From assembly GCF_003402535.2 (NCBI RefSeq), contig NZ_AP025173.1, positions 248,001-312,000 on the forward strand: a stretch of 64,000 nt of DNA, in the 5' to 3' direction. The translations under genes were made by a program, and so were the position numbers. Within the stretch, counting starts at the first letter, position 1, and the number at the start of each line of letters is the position of its first letter. A model generated the notes under the pieces. The model worked only from the letters and a program-made list of their open reading frames with translations. It was not told the origin of the DNA and made no database searches. Below, piece by piece: positions 35,780 through 43,721 of this stretch. Source of the stretch: Cupriavidus sp. P-10 (lineage in GTDB: Bacteria; Pseudomonadota; Gammaproteobacteria; Burkholderiales; Burkholderiaceae).

Positions 35780-36222
35780 TGCGAATTCTGCTGATCCAGG
35801 GTGCCAACATGGAGTATCTGGGTTTTCGCCAGCCGGAAATCTATGGCACCACCACCGCCGCCGAACTGGACGACATCCTGCGCGCGGACGCCGTGGGGCT
35901 CGGCATGCAACTCGACATCCTCTACACCAACGTCGAAGGTGAAGCCATCAGCGCCATTTATCGCGCCACACGCGAGCAAGTAGACGGTCTTGTCATGAAT
36001 CCCGCGGGCTTTCTCTATGCGGGTCATGCCTTGCGCGATTGCCTGAAAGCGGTGCCGCTGCCCTACATCGAAGTGCATATGAGCAATATCGACGCCCGCG
36101 GCATGCATTCTGTTACCGCTTCCGAGAGCGCAGGCATGGTGACAGGGCTTGGTGTCGACTCCTACCGGCTTGCGCTGGTTGCCATCCAGAAGGTCATTCA
36201 CAAGAGGAACAAACATGCCTGA
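35779..36222 (+). CDS. type II 3-dehydroquinate dehydratase-like protein with altered active site
   Basis: The 147-residue protein is colinear with AroQ. The lid loop keeps Arg17 and Tyr22 (YLGFRQPEIYGTTT), and Asn10, Asn74 (LVMNPAGF) and His100 (IEVHMSN) are present. Two things differ from true dehydroquinases. The His of the LTHTS motif is Tyr80 (FLYAGHALRD), and the loop after EVHxSN is shortened so that the substrate-binding Arg (EEFRRHSY) is lost (DARGMHSV). It therefore probably dehydrates a different hydroxy-keto ring acid. It is not a housekeeping shikimate gene: it lies inside a catabolic operon and overlaps the next SDR gene by 8 bases. Confidence 0.85.
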   Translation: MRILLIQGANMEYLGFRQPEIYGTTTAAELDDILRADAVGLGMQLDILYTNVEGEAISAIYRATREQVDGLVMNPAGFLYAGHALRDCLKAVPLPYIEVHMSNIDARGMHSVTASESAGMVTGLGVDSYRLALVAIQKVIHKRNKHA

Positions 36223-36931
36223 AGCGAAACCAAGAACGGCGCTGGTTACCGGGGCGGCCGTTGGCATTGGCCTTGCCATTGCCGAACGCTTCGAACGGGA
36301 CGGCTGGACCGTATACCGATTTGACCGCATGCCGCAGGATCGCGAGCGCGCCGTAAGCGGTGATGTCCGCTCCGAAGCGGACTGGCAAAGGCTGGCAGAT
36401 CGTATCGGTACCGAAGTCGGGCAACTCGACGTGCTGGTGAACAATGCCGGCATCCTGCGCGAGGCGCCATTGGAGGACACCAGCCTGGCGGACTGGAACG
36501 AAGTCATCGGCGTCAACCTGACCGGCGCCTTCCTTGGCTGCCGGACCATGCTGACGCTGCTGAAGCGCAGCGACTCGCCGTGCATCCTCAATGTGGCCTC
36601 CATCGACGCGCTGCGCGGCAGCCTGCGTCACAGCGCTTACGCCGCCAGCAAGGGCGGCGTGGATTCCCTGACCCGCGCCCTGGCACTGGAACTGGCCAAC
36701 GACGGCATTCGCGTCAACGCGATCTGCCCCGGCACCGTCGATACCCCGATGTTCCGCAACATTCATGGCAACACCGCGGATCGGGCCCAGGAGCGGCTGG
36801 CGTTGCATCCCCTGAAGCGAATCTCGACCGCGGAAGACCAGGCAGCGGCGGCGGCCTTCCTGTGCAGCGCGGAAGCCGCCTTCATCACCGGAGCGTCCCT
36901 GAGCGTCGACGGCGGCCGGGCCATTCGATAA
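36215..36931 (+). CDS. SDR-family oxidoreductase
   Basis: The 238-residue classical short-chain dehydrogenase has nucleotide motif TALVTGAAVGIGLAIAERFE, LDVLVNNAGIL, catalytic Ser in LNVASIDALRG and Tyr-x-x-x-Lys in SAYAASKGG, and ends ITGASLSVDGGRAIR. It interconverts an alcohol and a ketone with NAD(P). The start at 36215 overlaps the previous gene by 8 bases. Acting between the dehydroquinase-like and PRISE proteins, it may oxidise a ring hydroxyl. Confidence 0.92.
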   Translation: MPEAKPRTALVTGAAVGIGLAIAERFERDGWTVYRFDRMPQDRERAVSGDVRSEADWQRLADRIGTEVGQLDVLVNNAGILREAPLEDTSLADWNEVIGVNLTGAFLGCRTMLTLLKRSDSPCILNVASIDALRGSLRHSAYAASKGGVDSLTRALALELANDGIRVNAICPGTVDTPMFRNIHGNTADRAQERLALHPLKRISTAEDQAAAAAFLCSAEAAFITGASLSVDGGRAIR

Positions 36932-36946
36932 CCAGCAAAAGACACC

Positions 36947-38005
36947 ATGACACAACCAAGGAAGACCGCACTGATTGCCGGCGCCACCGGCGTGGTAGGA
37001 CGGAACCTGCTGCGGCTGCTTGCCGCCGACCCGGAATGGGATGTGATCGCCGTTTCGCGTCGCGAGCCAGATATCACCGGCGAGTACCGCCACATCCCGG
37101 CCGACCTGCTTGACGCCGGCGATACGAAGGCCAAGCTCGGCGGGCTGCGGGAGGTCACCCATATCTTCTTCTCTGCCTACATCGAGAAGGCCGGCTGGGC
37201 CGAAATGGTGGCGCCGAACATGGCATTGCTCGCGAACCTGATGGATGCCATCGAGCCGGTGGCGGACCGGCTCCAGCACGTCAACCTGATGCACGGCACC
37301 AAGTGGTATGGCAATCATCTCGGACCGTTCAAGACGCCCGCAAAGGAAACCGACCCGGGTCACATGCCGCCCAACTTCTACTATGACCAGCAGGCATTCA
37401 TCGCCCAGCGCCAGAAAGGCAAGGCGTGGACGTGGTCTGCCGCGCGCCCCCACGGCATCTGCGGCTTTGCCATCGGCAACCCGATGAATCTCGTCATGGT
37501 CCTCGCCGTGTACGCCACTATCTCCAAGGCACTGGGGCTGCCGTTGCGCCATCCGGGCTCCGAGGCCAACGCGCGCGCGCTGTACAACGTGACCGACAGC
37601 GGCTTGCTGGCACGCGCCTGCAAGTGGATGGCAACCGATCCGGCCGCTGCCAACGAGCCGTTCAACATCACCAACGGCGACATTTTCCGGTGGCAGGACT
37701 TGTGGCCCGCCATCGCGCGCTACTTCGACATGGAAACCGCTGCGGCCCAGAAGATCGATCTGGTCCACATGATGGCCGACAAGGGACCGCTCTGGGAGCG
37801 ACTGGTCAGGGAGCACGACCTGCGGCCGATCCCGTACGAGCAACTGGTGGGCTGGAAGTACGGAAACTTCGTCTTCACCCCGGAGTTCGACGTCATTTCG
37901 TCCACCACCAAGGCTCGCCAGCATGGCTTCAGCGAAGCCGTGGATTCGGAGCAAATGTTCCTGCGCCAGTTCGACGAACTGCGCGCAAACCGGATCATTC
38001 CGTAG
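36947..38005 (+). CDS. PRISE-type SDR (progesterone 5-beta-reductase/iridoid synthase-like enone reductase)
   Basis: The 352-residue extended SDR has NAD(P) motif LIAGATGVVGRNLLRLLAAD and the PRISE blocks LMHGTKWYGNHLGPFKTP (conserved Lys) and PPNFYYDQQAFIAQRQKG (conserved Tyr), then WSAARPHGICGFAIGNPMN. PRISE enzymes reduce the C=C of enones using NADPH. Here the enone would fit the product of the preceding dehydratase-like enzyme. It is the last gene of the operon and ends 42 bp from the convergent sigma-54 activator gene. Confidence 0.88.
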   Translation: MTQPRKTALIAGATGVVGRNLLRLLAADPEWDVIAVSRREPDITGEYRHIPADLLDAGDTKAKLGGLREVTHIFFSAYIEKAGWAEMVAPNMALLANLMDAIEPVADRLQHVNLMHGTKWYGNHLGPFKTPAKETDPGHMPPNFYYDQQAFIAQRQKGKAWTWSAARPHGICGFAIGNPMNLVMVLAVYATISKALGLPLRHPGSEANARALYNVTDSGLLARACKWMATDPAAANEPFNITNGDIFRWQDLWPAIARYFDMETAAAQKIDLVHMMADKGPLWERLVREHDLRPIPYEQLVGWKYGNFVFTPEFDVISSTTKARQHGFSEAVDSEQMFLRQFDELRANRIIP

Positions 38006-38047
38006 GCGGGCACTAGCGACGCTTGCACCGCCGGCCCGCGCAACCGC

Positions 38048-39730
38048 CTAGCGCGGCGCCGGCACCTCGCTCTTTTCTTCCTCCATCATGCTCAGGCGCT
38101 TGTAGAGGTACGAACGCGAGATCCCAAGTTCTTCGGCGACGCGCTTCTTGTTACCACCGGTACGGCGCATGGCTTCCAAAATCAACGCCGATTCCAGCCG
38201 TTCCTTCGCTTCACGGATATCGGGCTGCCGCGACTTTTCCGCGGCGCCCGCCGGGGCTCCGCTCTGGCGCCACGCCAGCGTCTGCTCAGCGCCTTCCATA
38301 CTGCCGAACTCTGCGACCGACAAGACCGGTCCGTCGCAGAAGATTGCCGCGCGCTCGATCGCATGTTGCAGTTGCCGGATATTTCCCGGCCAGGCGCGCG
38401 ACTGGAGGAAGCGGATCGCGGATTCGGCAATCGACTTCTTCGGCGCGCCGTGCCGGATCGCAAACGCCTCCAGGAAGGTATCGGCCAGCTCCGGAATGTC
38501 CTCCAGACGGTCGCGCAATGCCGGCAGCCGCAGCGTCACCGCGCTGATCCGATAGAACAGGTCCAGCCGGAAGCTCGAGTTGGCGATCATCGCCTTGAAG
38601 TCCCGATTGCTGGCCGATATCAGGCGGAAATCCGAATGCCGGGCGCGATCGCCCCCGACACGCTCGAACTGGCCATCCTGCAGCACGCGAAGCAGCTTGA
38701 CCTGCATGTCGATCGGCATGTCGCCGATTTCATCGAGAAACAGCGTGCCGGTATCGGCGGCCTCGAACTTGCCCTTGCGGCCTTTTCGGTCCGCGCCGGT
38801 GAAAGCGCCGGGCTCATAGCCAAACAGTTCGCTCTCGACCAGGTTGGGCGGCATCGCCGCCGAGTTCACCAGCACTAACGGCTTGTCGCTGCGCGGGCTT
38901 AGCATATGGATCGCGTGCGCCACCATCTCCTTGCCGGTCCCGCTCTCGCCCGCCAGCAATACCGGCACATCCAATGGCGCCACGCGCAGGATGTCCTCCT
39001 TCAGCCGTCGCACGGCATCGCTGCTGCCCACGATCTGATCCAGGCCGTAGCTCCGGTTGCGGATCCCGGACAACTCCCGGCGATAGAAATCGAGTTCCTG
39101 CTTGACCTTGGCAAGCTCCACGGTGAGTTCGCGCATGGCCTCGGGCCCCTTGAACATCACCTGCCCGATGGCTGCCACGACGCGCTTGTTGCGATCGAAG
39201 ATCGGCAGCCGCGACACCACGCGCGTCACGCCGTTCATCTCCTGCAACTGGGCCACCTGCCCCTTGCCGGTCGCTACCACCTCCTGCAGCTTCGTGTTCT
39301 CGATCACCGATGTCACATCCCGCCCGATCGCCTCGCCATGCTTGAGGCCGAAAAAGCGCTCATGGACCGGGCTCATGTAAGTGATGCGCGCCGACGTATC
39401 CACCACGACCATCGCCTTGTAGGGATCGGTAATGAAATGCCTGAGGATGTCCGGCGCCGCATCCACGCTTGCCAGGAACTCGCTCAGCTCATCGCCTTCC
39501 TGCACGGCAAAGATCAGGAAGCACACTGAATCGCGCGTCGGGATCGCCGCGACCGTCAGTGGGCGCTCCAGGTCGGCCATGGCCGACATCCGCCTGAGCG
39601 GCACGCGGTCGCGGTTCTGCCAGAGCCGGCCCAGCGACTTGGCGACCAGCGAATCCCTGCCGAGTCCGCTGGCGAATGTTGTGTTGCCCTCGGCATCGAG
39701 TACGAGGACGCCCTCTGATTCTCGTTTCAT
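38048..39730 (-). CDS. sigma-54-dependent transcriptional activator with PAS domain
   Basis: The 560-residue NtrC-type activator has an N-terminal part with a PAS domain at about residues 95-200 (YKAMVVVDTSARITYMSPVH, then FFGLKHGEAIGRDVTSVIEN). The AAA+ domain at about 225-460 has Walker A AGESGTGKEMVAHAIH, sigma-54 contact loop GAFTGA (YEPGAFTGADRKGRKG) and Walker B GTLFLDEIGDM. A Fis-type helix-turn-helix is at about 515-550 (KKRVAEELGISRSYLYKRLS). This is the RocR/PrdR-like layout that senses a small ligand. It is divergent from the CoA-thioester operon at 39999, whose promoter has sigma-54 elements. Confidence 0.96.
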   Translation of the reverse strand: MKRESEGVLVLDAEGNTTFASGLGRDSLVAKSLGRLWQNRDRVPLRRMSAMADLERPLTVAAIPTRDSVCFLIFAVQEGDELSEFLASVDAAPDILRHFITDPYKAMVVVDTSARITYMSPVHERFFGLKHGEAIGRDVTSVIENTKLQEVVATGKGQVAQLQEMNGVTRVVSRLPIFDRNKRVVAAIGQVMFKGPEAMRELTVELAKVKQELDFYRRELSGIRNRSYGLDQIVGSSDAVRRLKEDILRVAPLDVPVLLAGESGTGKEMVAHAIHMLSPRSDKPLVLVNSAAMPPNLVESELFGYEPGAFTGADRKGRKGKFEAADTGTLFLDEIGDMPIDMQVKLLRVLQDGQFERVGGDRARHSDFRLISASNRDFKAMIANSSFRLDLFYRISAVTLRLPALRDRLEDIPELADTFLEAFAIRHGAPKKSIAESAIRFLQSRAWPGNIRQLQHAIERAAIFCDGPVLSVAEFGSMEGAEQTLAWRQSGAPAGAAEKSRQPDIREAKERLESALILEAMRRTGGNKKRVAEELGISRSYLYKRLSMMEEEKSEVPAPR

Positions 39731-39764
39731 GTCTCCACCACGGTTCGTCTGTTTTACGGAACGC

Positions 39765-39785
39765 TGTGTATTCGGCGACTACACA
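39765..39785. promoter_or_regulatory. candidate upstream activator site of the sigma-54 activator
   Basis: TGTGTA, nine bases and TACACA form a perfect 6-bp dyad of 21 bp in total. It lies 165 bp upstream of the sigma-54 promoter and 35 bp upstream of the activator start, the usual place for a bound NtrC-type hexamer and for autoregulation. Confidence 0.55.
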
Positions 39786-39949
39786 ATTGCCTTCTCGATG
39801 GCAGGCAAGGACACTGCAAAGACAGTCTCATTCTAAGCAGTTTCCCCCCGGTTCGTCGGCCTTCCGATCCGCCCGCAAGGCCGCTAACGCAGGCAGTGCC
39901 TAAGCCCCCAGGCAATCACTCGCGTAGCCGCAAATTTCGCGCCATGTGT

Positions 39950-39965
39950 TGGCACACGCTTTGCA
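39950..39965 (+). promoter_or_regulatory. sigma-54 (-24/-12) promoter of the alicyclic-acid operon
   Basis: TGGCACACGCTTTGCA has GG at 39951-39952 and GC at 39963-39964 with exactly 10 bases between, matching the TGGCAC-N5-TTGCA consensus. It lies 34 bp before the first start codon (39999), with the transcription start expected near 39976. A sigma-54 activator gene is divergent, which supports the assignment. Confidence 0.85.
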
Positions 39966-39998
39966 GTATGTCGGTCACTTGCGTAGATCCGACCTGAA

Positions 39999-41228
39999 AT
40001 GGACACACTGAAGACACTCCCGTTCCAGACACCCGGCGCAGGCCTTTCCTGCCTGCGGGGTATTCGCGTGCTCGACTTCACCACCTCGGTGGCTGGCCCT
40101 TATGGCACGCTCCTGCTCGCCGACCTGGGGGCCGAGGTCGTCAAGGTGGAAAAGCGCCATGGCGGCGACGATACACGCAGCTGGGGGCCGCCGTTCCTGG
40201 ACGGTGAGTCCCTGTGGTTCCTGAGCATGAACCGCAACAAGCAGAGCATGACCATCGACCTCACACGCCCGGAGGGCCAGCGGGTGGCGCATGAACTGGT
40301 GCGCCATGCCGACGTCGTCGTCCTCAACACCGCCCAGCGTGTGCAGGAAAAGCTCGGCCTCGATTACACGACGCTCAAGGCCATCAACGGCAGGCTGATC
40401 CATGTGTCCGTGACCGGGTTCGGGCTCGAGGGCGAACGCGCCGACCTGCCATGCTACGACCTCATCGCAGAGGGCTACTCAGGAGTCATGCACCTGACCG
40501 GCGAGGCGGATCGCCCGCCCCAGAAGGTCGGCACCCCTGCCGCCGATCTGCTGTCCGGCCAGGACATTGCCATGGCCACGCTGGCCGCGCTGTTCGAACG
40601 GGAACGCACGGGGGCCGGAAAGCAGATCGATGTGTCGATGGTGGCGACGATGGCGCGGTTCATGGCGCCGCGGATCGTGCCCTATCTGGGTTCCGGCGAG
40701 GCGCCGAACCGCTCGGGCGGGACTGATTCCGTGATCGCGATCTATCAGGTCTTCGATACCGCGGATTCCCCCATCACGCTGGGACTCGGCAACGACGCCA
40801 TCTGGCAGCGCTTCTGGACGGCGGTCGGGCGTCCGGACTACGCGCGGCAACCGGGATTCGAGACCAACGCCCGCCGGCGCGAGGCGCGCCAGGCGATCGT
40901 GCAGGCCATTGCCGAACTCCTTGCGACGCAACCACGCCAGCACTGGCTTGCGCTGTTTGCGCAACACCGCATCCCGTCCGGCCCCATCAACAGCATTGAC
41001 CAACTGGCCGACGACATCCCGCTGCGCGAGAGCGGCATGTTCTTCGCCACCCAGGGCATTACCGGCCTGGTGCCGCAGGTTGGCCTGGGCATCCGCTTCG
41101 ACGGCGCCAGTGCCGTGCTCCGCAACCCGCCGCCGGCGCTGGGCGAGCACACCGAACGCATTCTCAGGGAAGAACTTTCCATGTCCGCGACATGCATCGC
41201 GGGCCTCATCGACTCAGAAATCGTCTAA
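39999..41228 (+). CDS. CaiB/BaiF-family (class III) CoA transferase
   Basis: The 409-residue family III CoA transferase has LRGIRVLDFTTSVAGPYGTL at the start, LLADLGAEVVKVEKRHGGDD, and the catalytic Asp in PCYDLIAEGYSGVMHLTGEA. It moves CoA between acids, forming an acyl-aspartyl enzyme intermediate. It is the first gene behind the sigma-54 promoter and could activate the incoming acid using a CoA donor from the pathway, alongside the ATP-dependent ligase two genes on. The ribosome-binding site is weak. Confidence 0.93.
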   Translation: MDTLKTLPFQTPGAGLSCLRGIRVLDFTTSVAGPYGTLLLADLGAEVVKVEKRHGGDDTRSWGPPFLDGESLWFLSMNRNKQSMTIDLTRPEGQRVAHELVRHADVVVLNTAQRVQEKLGLDYTTLKAINGRLIHVSVTGFGLEGERADLPCYDLIAEGYSGVMHLTGEADRPPQKVGTPAADLLSGQDIAMATLAALFERERTGAGKQIDVSMVATMARFMAPRIVPYLGSGEAPNRSGGTDSVIAIYQVFDTADSPITLGLGNDAIWQRFWTAVGRPDYARQPGFETNARRREARQAIVQAIAELLATQPRQHWLALFAQHRIPSGPINSIDQLADDIPLRESGMFFATQGITGLVPQVGLGIRFDGASAVLRNPPPALGEHTERILREELSMSATCIAGLIDSEIV

Positions 41229-41240
41229 ACAGGAGACACG

Positions 41241-42020
41241 ATGTCCTATACCGAAATTCTCTACAAGGAAGACGGCCCCATCGGCACGATCACGCTGAAC
41301 CGTCCCCACGACGGCAACATGTTCACCGAGACCATGTGCCACGAGATCCGTGACTGCATCAACGCGATCCGCCGCGAAACCCGCACCCGCGTCATCGTGA
41401 TCACCGGCGCGGGCGACAAGTTCTTCTGCACTGGCGGGCGCAAGGACGGCATGCAGGACACCACGCTCTACGCGGGCGTGCTGCCGACGCTGGAGATGTA
41501 CGAAAGCATCGACCGCCTGCAGAAGCCGGTCATCGCCTCGGTGAACGGCTTTGCCGTCGGCGGCGGCAACGTGCTGCAGGTGGTCTGCGACCTGACCATT
41601 GCCAAGGAGTCGGCCATCTTTCGCCAGGTCGGTCCGATGGTCGGCAGCTTCGATGCGGGCTATGGCACCTGGTATCTGGAAGACCTGGTGGGAAAGAAGC
41701 GCGCCAAGGACATCTGGTATCGCAATCCCAAGATGACGGCACGCGAAGCCATGGAAATCGGGCTGATCAATCGCGTCGTCCCGGATGAGCAACTGGCCGA
41801 AGCCACGCGCGAATATGCGCTGGAGGTGGCCGAGCGCGGCGCGTTTGCGCTCGCCTCGCTGAAGAGCGCGTTCAACGCGCGTCATGGCGGTGTCAGCGGG
41901 CTGTCCCGCATGGCGCATGACCTGCTGCTGCGCGGTTATCTCGACACCAGCGAACACGACGAACTGGCGGCGGCGTTTGCCGAACGCCGCAAGCCGGATG
42001 CTTCCAAATTTGGCCATTGA
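41241..42020 (+). CDS. crotonase-fold ring-opening hydrolase, BadI/MenB-like
   Basis: The 259-residue crotonase-fold protein follows MenB/BadI rather than hydratases. Blocks are FFCTGGRKDGMQ, GFAVGGGNVLQVVCDLTIAK, FRQVGPMVGSFDAGYGTWYL and GKKRAKDIWYRNPKMTAREA. The two catalytic Glu of enoyl-CoA hydratases are missing (GGGNVL for GGGLEL; RQVGP for LPEIK). The MenB/BadI-type Asp (Asp138, GSFDAG) and the C-terminal Tyr/RKPDASKF end are present. BadI hydrolyses 2-ketocyclohexanecarboxyl-CoA to pimelyl-CoA, so ring opening by retro-Dieckmann hydrolysis is the expected role. A naphthoate-synthase role is unlikely in this context. Confidence 0.88.
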   Translation: MSYTEILYKEDGPIGTITLNRPHDGNMFTETMCHEIRDCINAIRRETRTRVIVITGAGDKFFCTGGRKDGMQDTTLYAGVLPTLEMYESIDRLQKPVIASVNGFAVGGGNVLQVVCDLTIAKESAIFRQVGPMVGSFDAGYGTWYLEDLVGKKRAKDIWYRNPKMTAREAMEIGLINRVVPDEQLAEATREYALEVAERGAFALASLKSAFNARHGGVSGLSRMAHDLLLRGYLDTSEHDELAAAFAERRKPDASKFGH

Positions 42021-42036
42021 TGCCCGGGTGAAGATC

Positions 42037-43719
42037 ATGCAAAACATCCTGACGCTGCACAATCCGCAGAATGCACGGGACTACTACCTGTCGGGGATCT
42101 GGCAGCAGGAGACCCTTTACACGCTCGCCCGTCGCCATTCGCGGGAACGCCCCACGTCGGCCGCCCTGCGCGACGCGGATGTCCGGTTGACCTGGCGCGA
42201 AGTGGTCGACTGGGTCGATAGCGTAGCCGAGGCGCTGCACAGGCAGGGCCTGAAACCTGGTGACCGGGTCGGCATCTGGCTGCCCAACGTGGTACAGGCA
42301 ACCATCGTGTTCCTGGCCTGCTCGCGCAATGGCTACGTCTGTTGCCCGTCACTGCACCAGAACTACACCGTCGACGAGATCTGCACGCTGCTGAACCGCA
42401 TCCAGTGCCGGGCCCTGTTCGCAATGCCCGGCTACGGCGCCGATTCGGACCACAACTCGATCTTCGGCCGCGCCGCCGACATTCCGACGCTCGCCGCCAT
42501 GTTTGCCATGCCCGGCCAGGCCAATGGCGACTTCACCCTGCCCGCCGACGCCCATCCATTCCCGGATCAGCTGCCGCCCTCCGCACTGTCGACGCCGGAC
42601 CTGAACCCGGACAAGATCGTGTATCTGGCCTTCACGTCTGGCACCACAGGCCTCCCCAAGGGTGTGATGCACAGCGACAACACGCTGCTGGCCAACGGAC
42701 GCGCACTGGTCAACGACTGGGGTCACTCGGCCGATACCACGGTTCTGACGCTGAGCCCGATGAGCCACCACATTGCCACCGTGGCCCTGGAACAAGTGCT
42801 GGTGGCAGGCGCGGAGCTGGTCATGACCAACCTGCGTGCCGGCAAGCATGCTCTCGATTGGATCCTGGAAACCGGCGCCACGTATGTGATGGGGGTGCCG
42901 ACCCACGCCATGGACATTCTGCAGGCCGTGCGCGACCGCAAGCTGACGTCCCTCGGCGAAGTCCGCACCTTCTACATGGCGGGCGCGGCAATCCCGCGTG
43001 ATGTGGCGCAGAAGTTCCTGACGCTCGGCGTGACGCCGCAGAACGTCTACGGCATGACCGAGAACGGTTCGCACAACTACACCATCCCGTCCGATACCGC
43101 GGACACCATTGTGTCGACATGCGGGCGCGCGTGCCGCGGATATGAGGTCCGCCTGTGGAAGCAGGACAACTGGGACGTCGAGGCCGAAGTGGGCGAGATC
43201 GGTGAGATCGGCGGGCGCGGCGGCTTGCTGATGCTGGGCTACTTCAGCAACCAGGTCGCCACGGAAACGTCGTTCAACATCCATGGCTGGTTCATGAGCG
43301 GCGACCTCGGGATCATCGACGAGAACGGCTGCATCGTGATCGTCGGGCGCAAGAAGGACCTGATCATCCGCGGCGGCCACAATATCCACCCCGCCCGTAT
43401 CGAGGAACTGGCCATGCGGCATCCCCTGGTGGAGCGCGCAGCGGCCTATCCCGTGCAGGACGAACGACTCGGCGAGAAGGTCTGCCTGTCGGTTGTGCTC
43501 CGCGCGGGTCAAACGCTGGAACCGGCTGACATGCTCGCCCACCTGGCGAGCTGCGGCCTGTCGAAGTACGACATGCCGGAGTACTTCCTGGGCCTGGACC
43601 AGTTCCCGCTGACACCCAGCGGCAAGATCCTGAAACGCGATCTGGTCGAGATGACCATGCGTGGCGAACTCAAGCCGCAGGCGGTGCGCTACAAGGCCAG
43701 CGCTACAGCAGGAGCATGA
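42037..43719 (+). CDS. acyl-CoA ligase (AMP-forming), cyclohexanecarboxylate/medium-chain-like
   Basis: The 560-residue ANL-superfamily ligase has AMP-binding motif YLAFTSGTTGLPKGVMHSDN, VYGMTENGSHNYTIPSDTAD as the adenine/substrate motif, SGDLGIIDENG, GRKKDLIIRGGHNIHPARIE as the hinge, and catalytic Lys near the end in LTPSGKILKRDLVE. It activates a carboxylic acid to the CoA thioester with ATP. It fits the AliA role, cyclohexanecarboxylate:CoA ligase. ATG 42037 lies 17 bp after the hydrolase stop; the longer frame upstream overlaps that gene. Confidence 0.93.
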   Translation: MQNILTLHNPQNARDYYLSGIWQQETLYTLARRHSRERPTSAALRDADVRLTWREVVDWVDSVAEALHRQGLKPGDRVGIWLPNVVQATIVFLACSRNGYVCCPSLHQNYTVDEICTLLNRIQCRALFAMPGYGADSDHNSIFGRAADIPTLAAMFAMPGQANGDFTLPADAHPFPDQLPPSALSTPDLNPDKIVYLAFTSGTTGLPKGVMHSDNTLLANGRALVNDWGHSADTTVLTLSPMSHHIATVALEQVLVAGAELVMTNLRAGKHALDWILETGATYVMGVPTHAMDILQAVRDRKLTSLGEVRTFYMAGAAIPRDVAQKFLTLGVTPQNVYGMTENGSHNYTIPSDTADTIVSTCGRACRGYEVRLWKQDNWDVEAEVGEIGEIGGRGGLLMLGYFSNQVATETSFNIHGWFMSGDLGIIDENGCIVIVGRKKDLIIRGGHNIHPARIEELAMRHPLVERAAAYPVQDERLGEKVCLSVVLRAGQTLEPADMLAHLASCGLSKYDMPEYFLGLDQFPLTPSGKILKRDLVEMTMRGELKPQAVRYKASATAGA

Positions 43720-43721
43720 CC

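Noticed and set aside
35779..36931. Classical quinate/shikimate catabolism (dehydroquinate to protocatechuate)
   Set aside because: The dehydroquinase-like protein has lost two substrate-binding features, and no quinate dehydrogenase or dehydroshikimate dehydratase gene is present in the operon.
36194..37954. 586-codon open frame on the minus strand
   Set aside because: Antisense to the SDR and PRISE genes, which have clear motifs and operon overlaps. Long antisense frames are common in high-GC DNA.
41241..42020. Menaquinone biosynthesis MenB
   Set aside because: Motifs allow it, but no other men gene is near and the gene lies in a CoA-ester catabolic operon under sigma-54.
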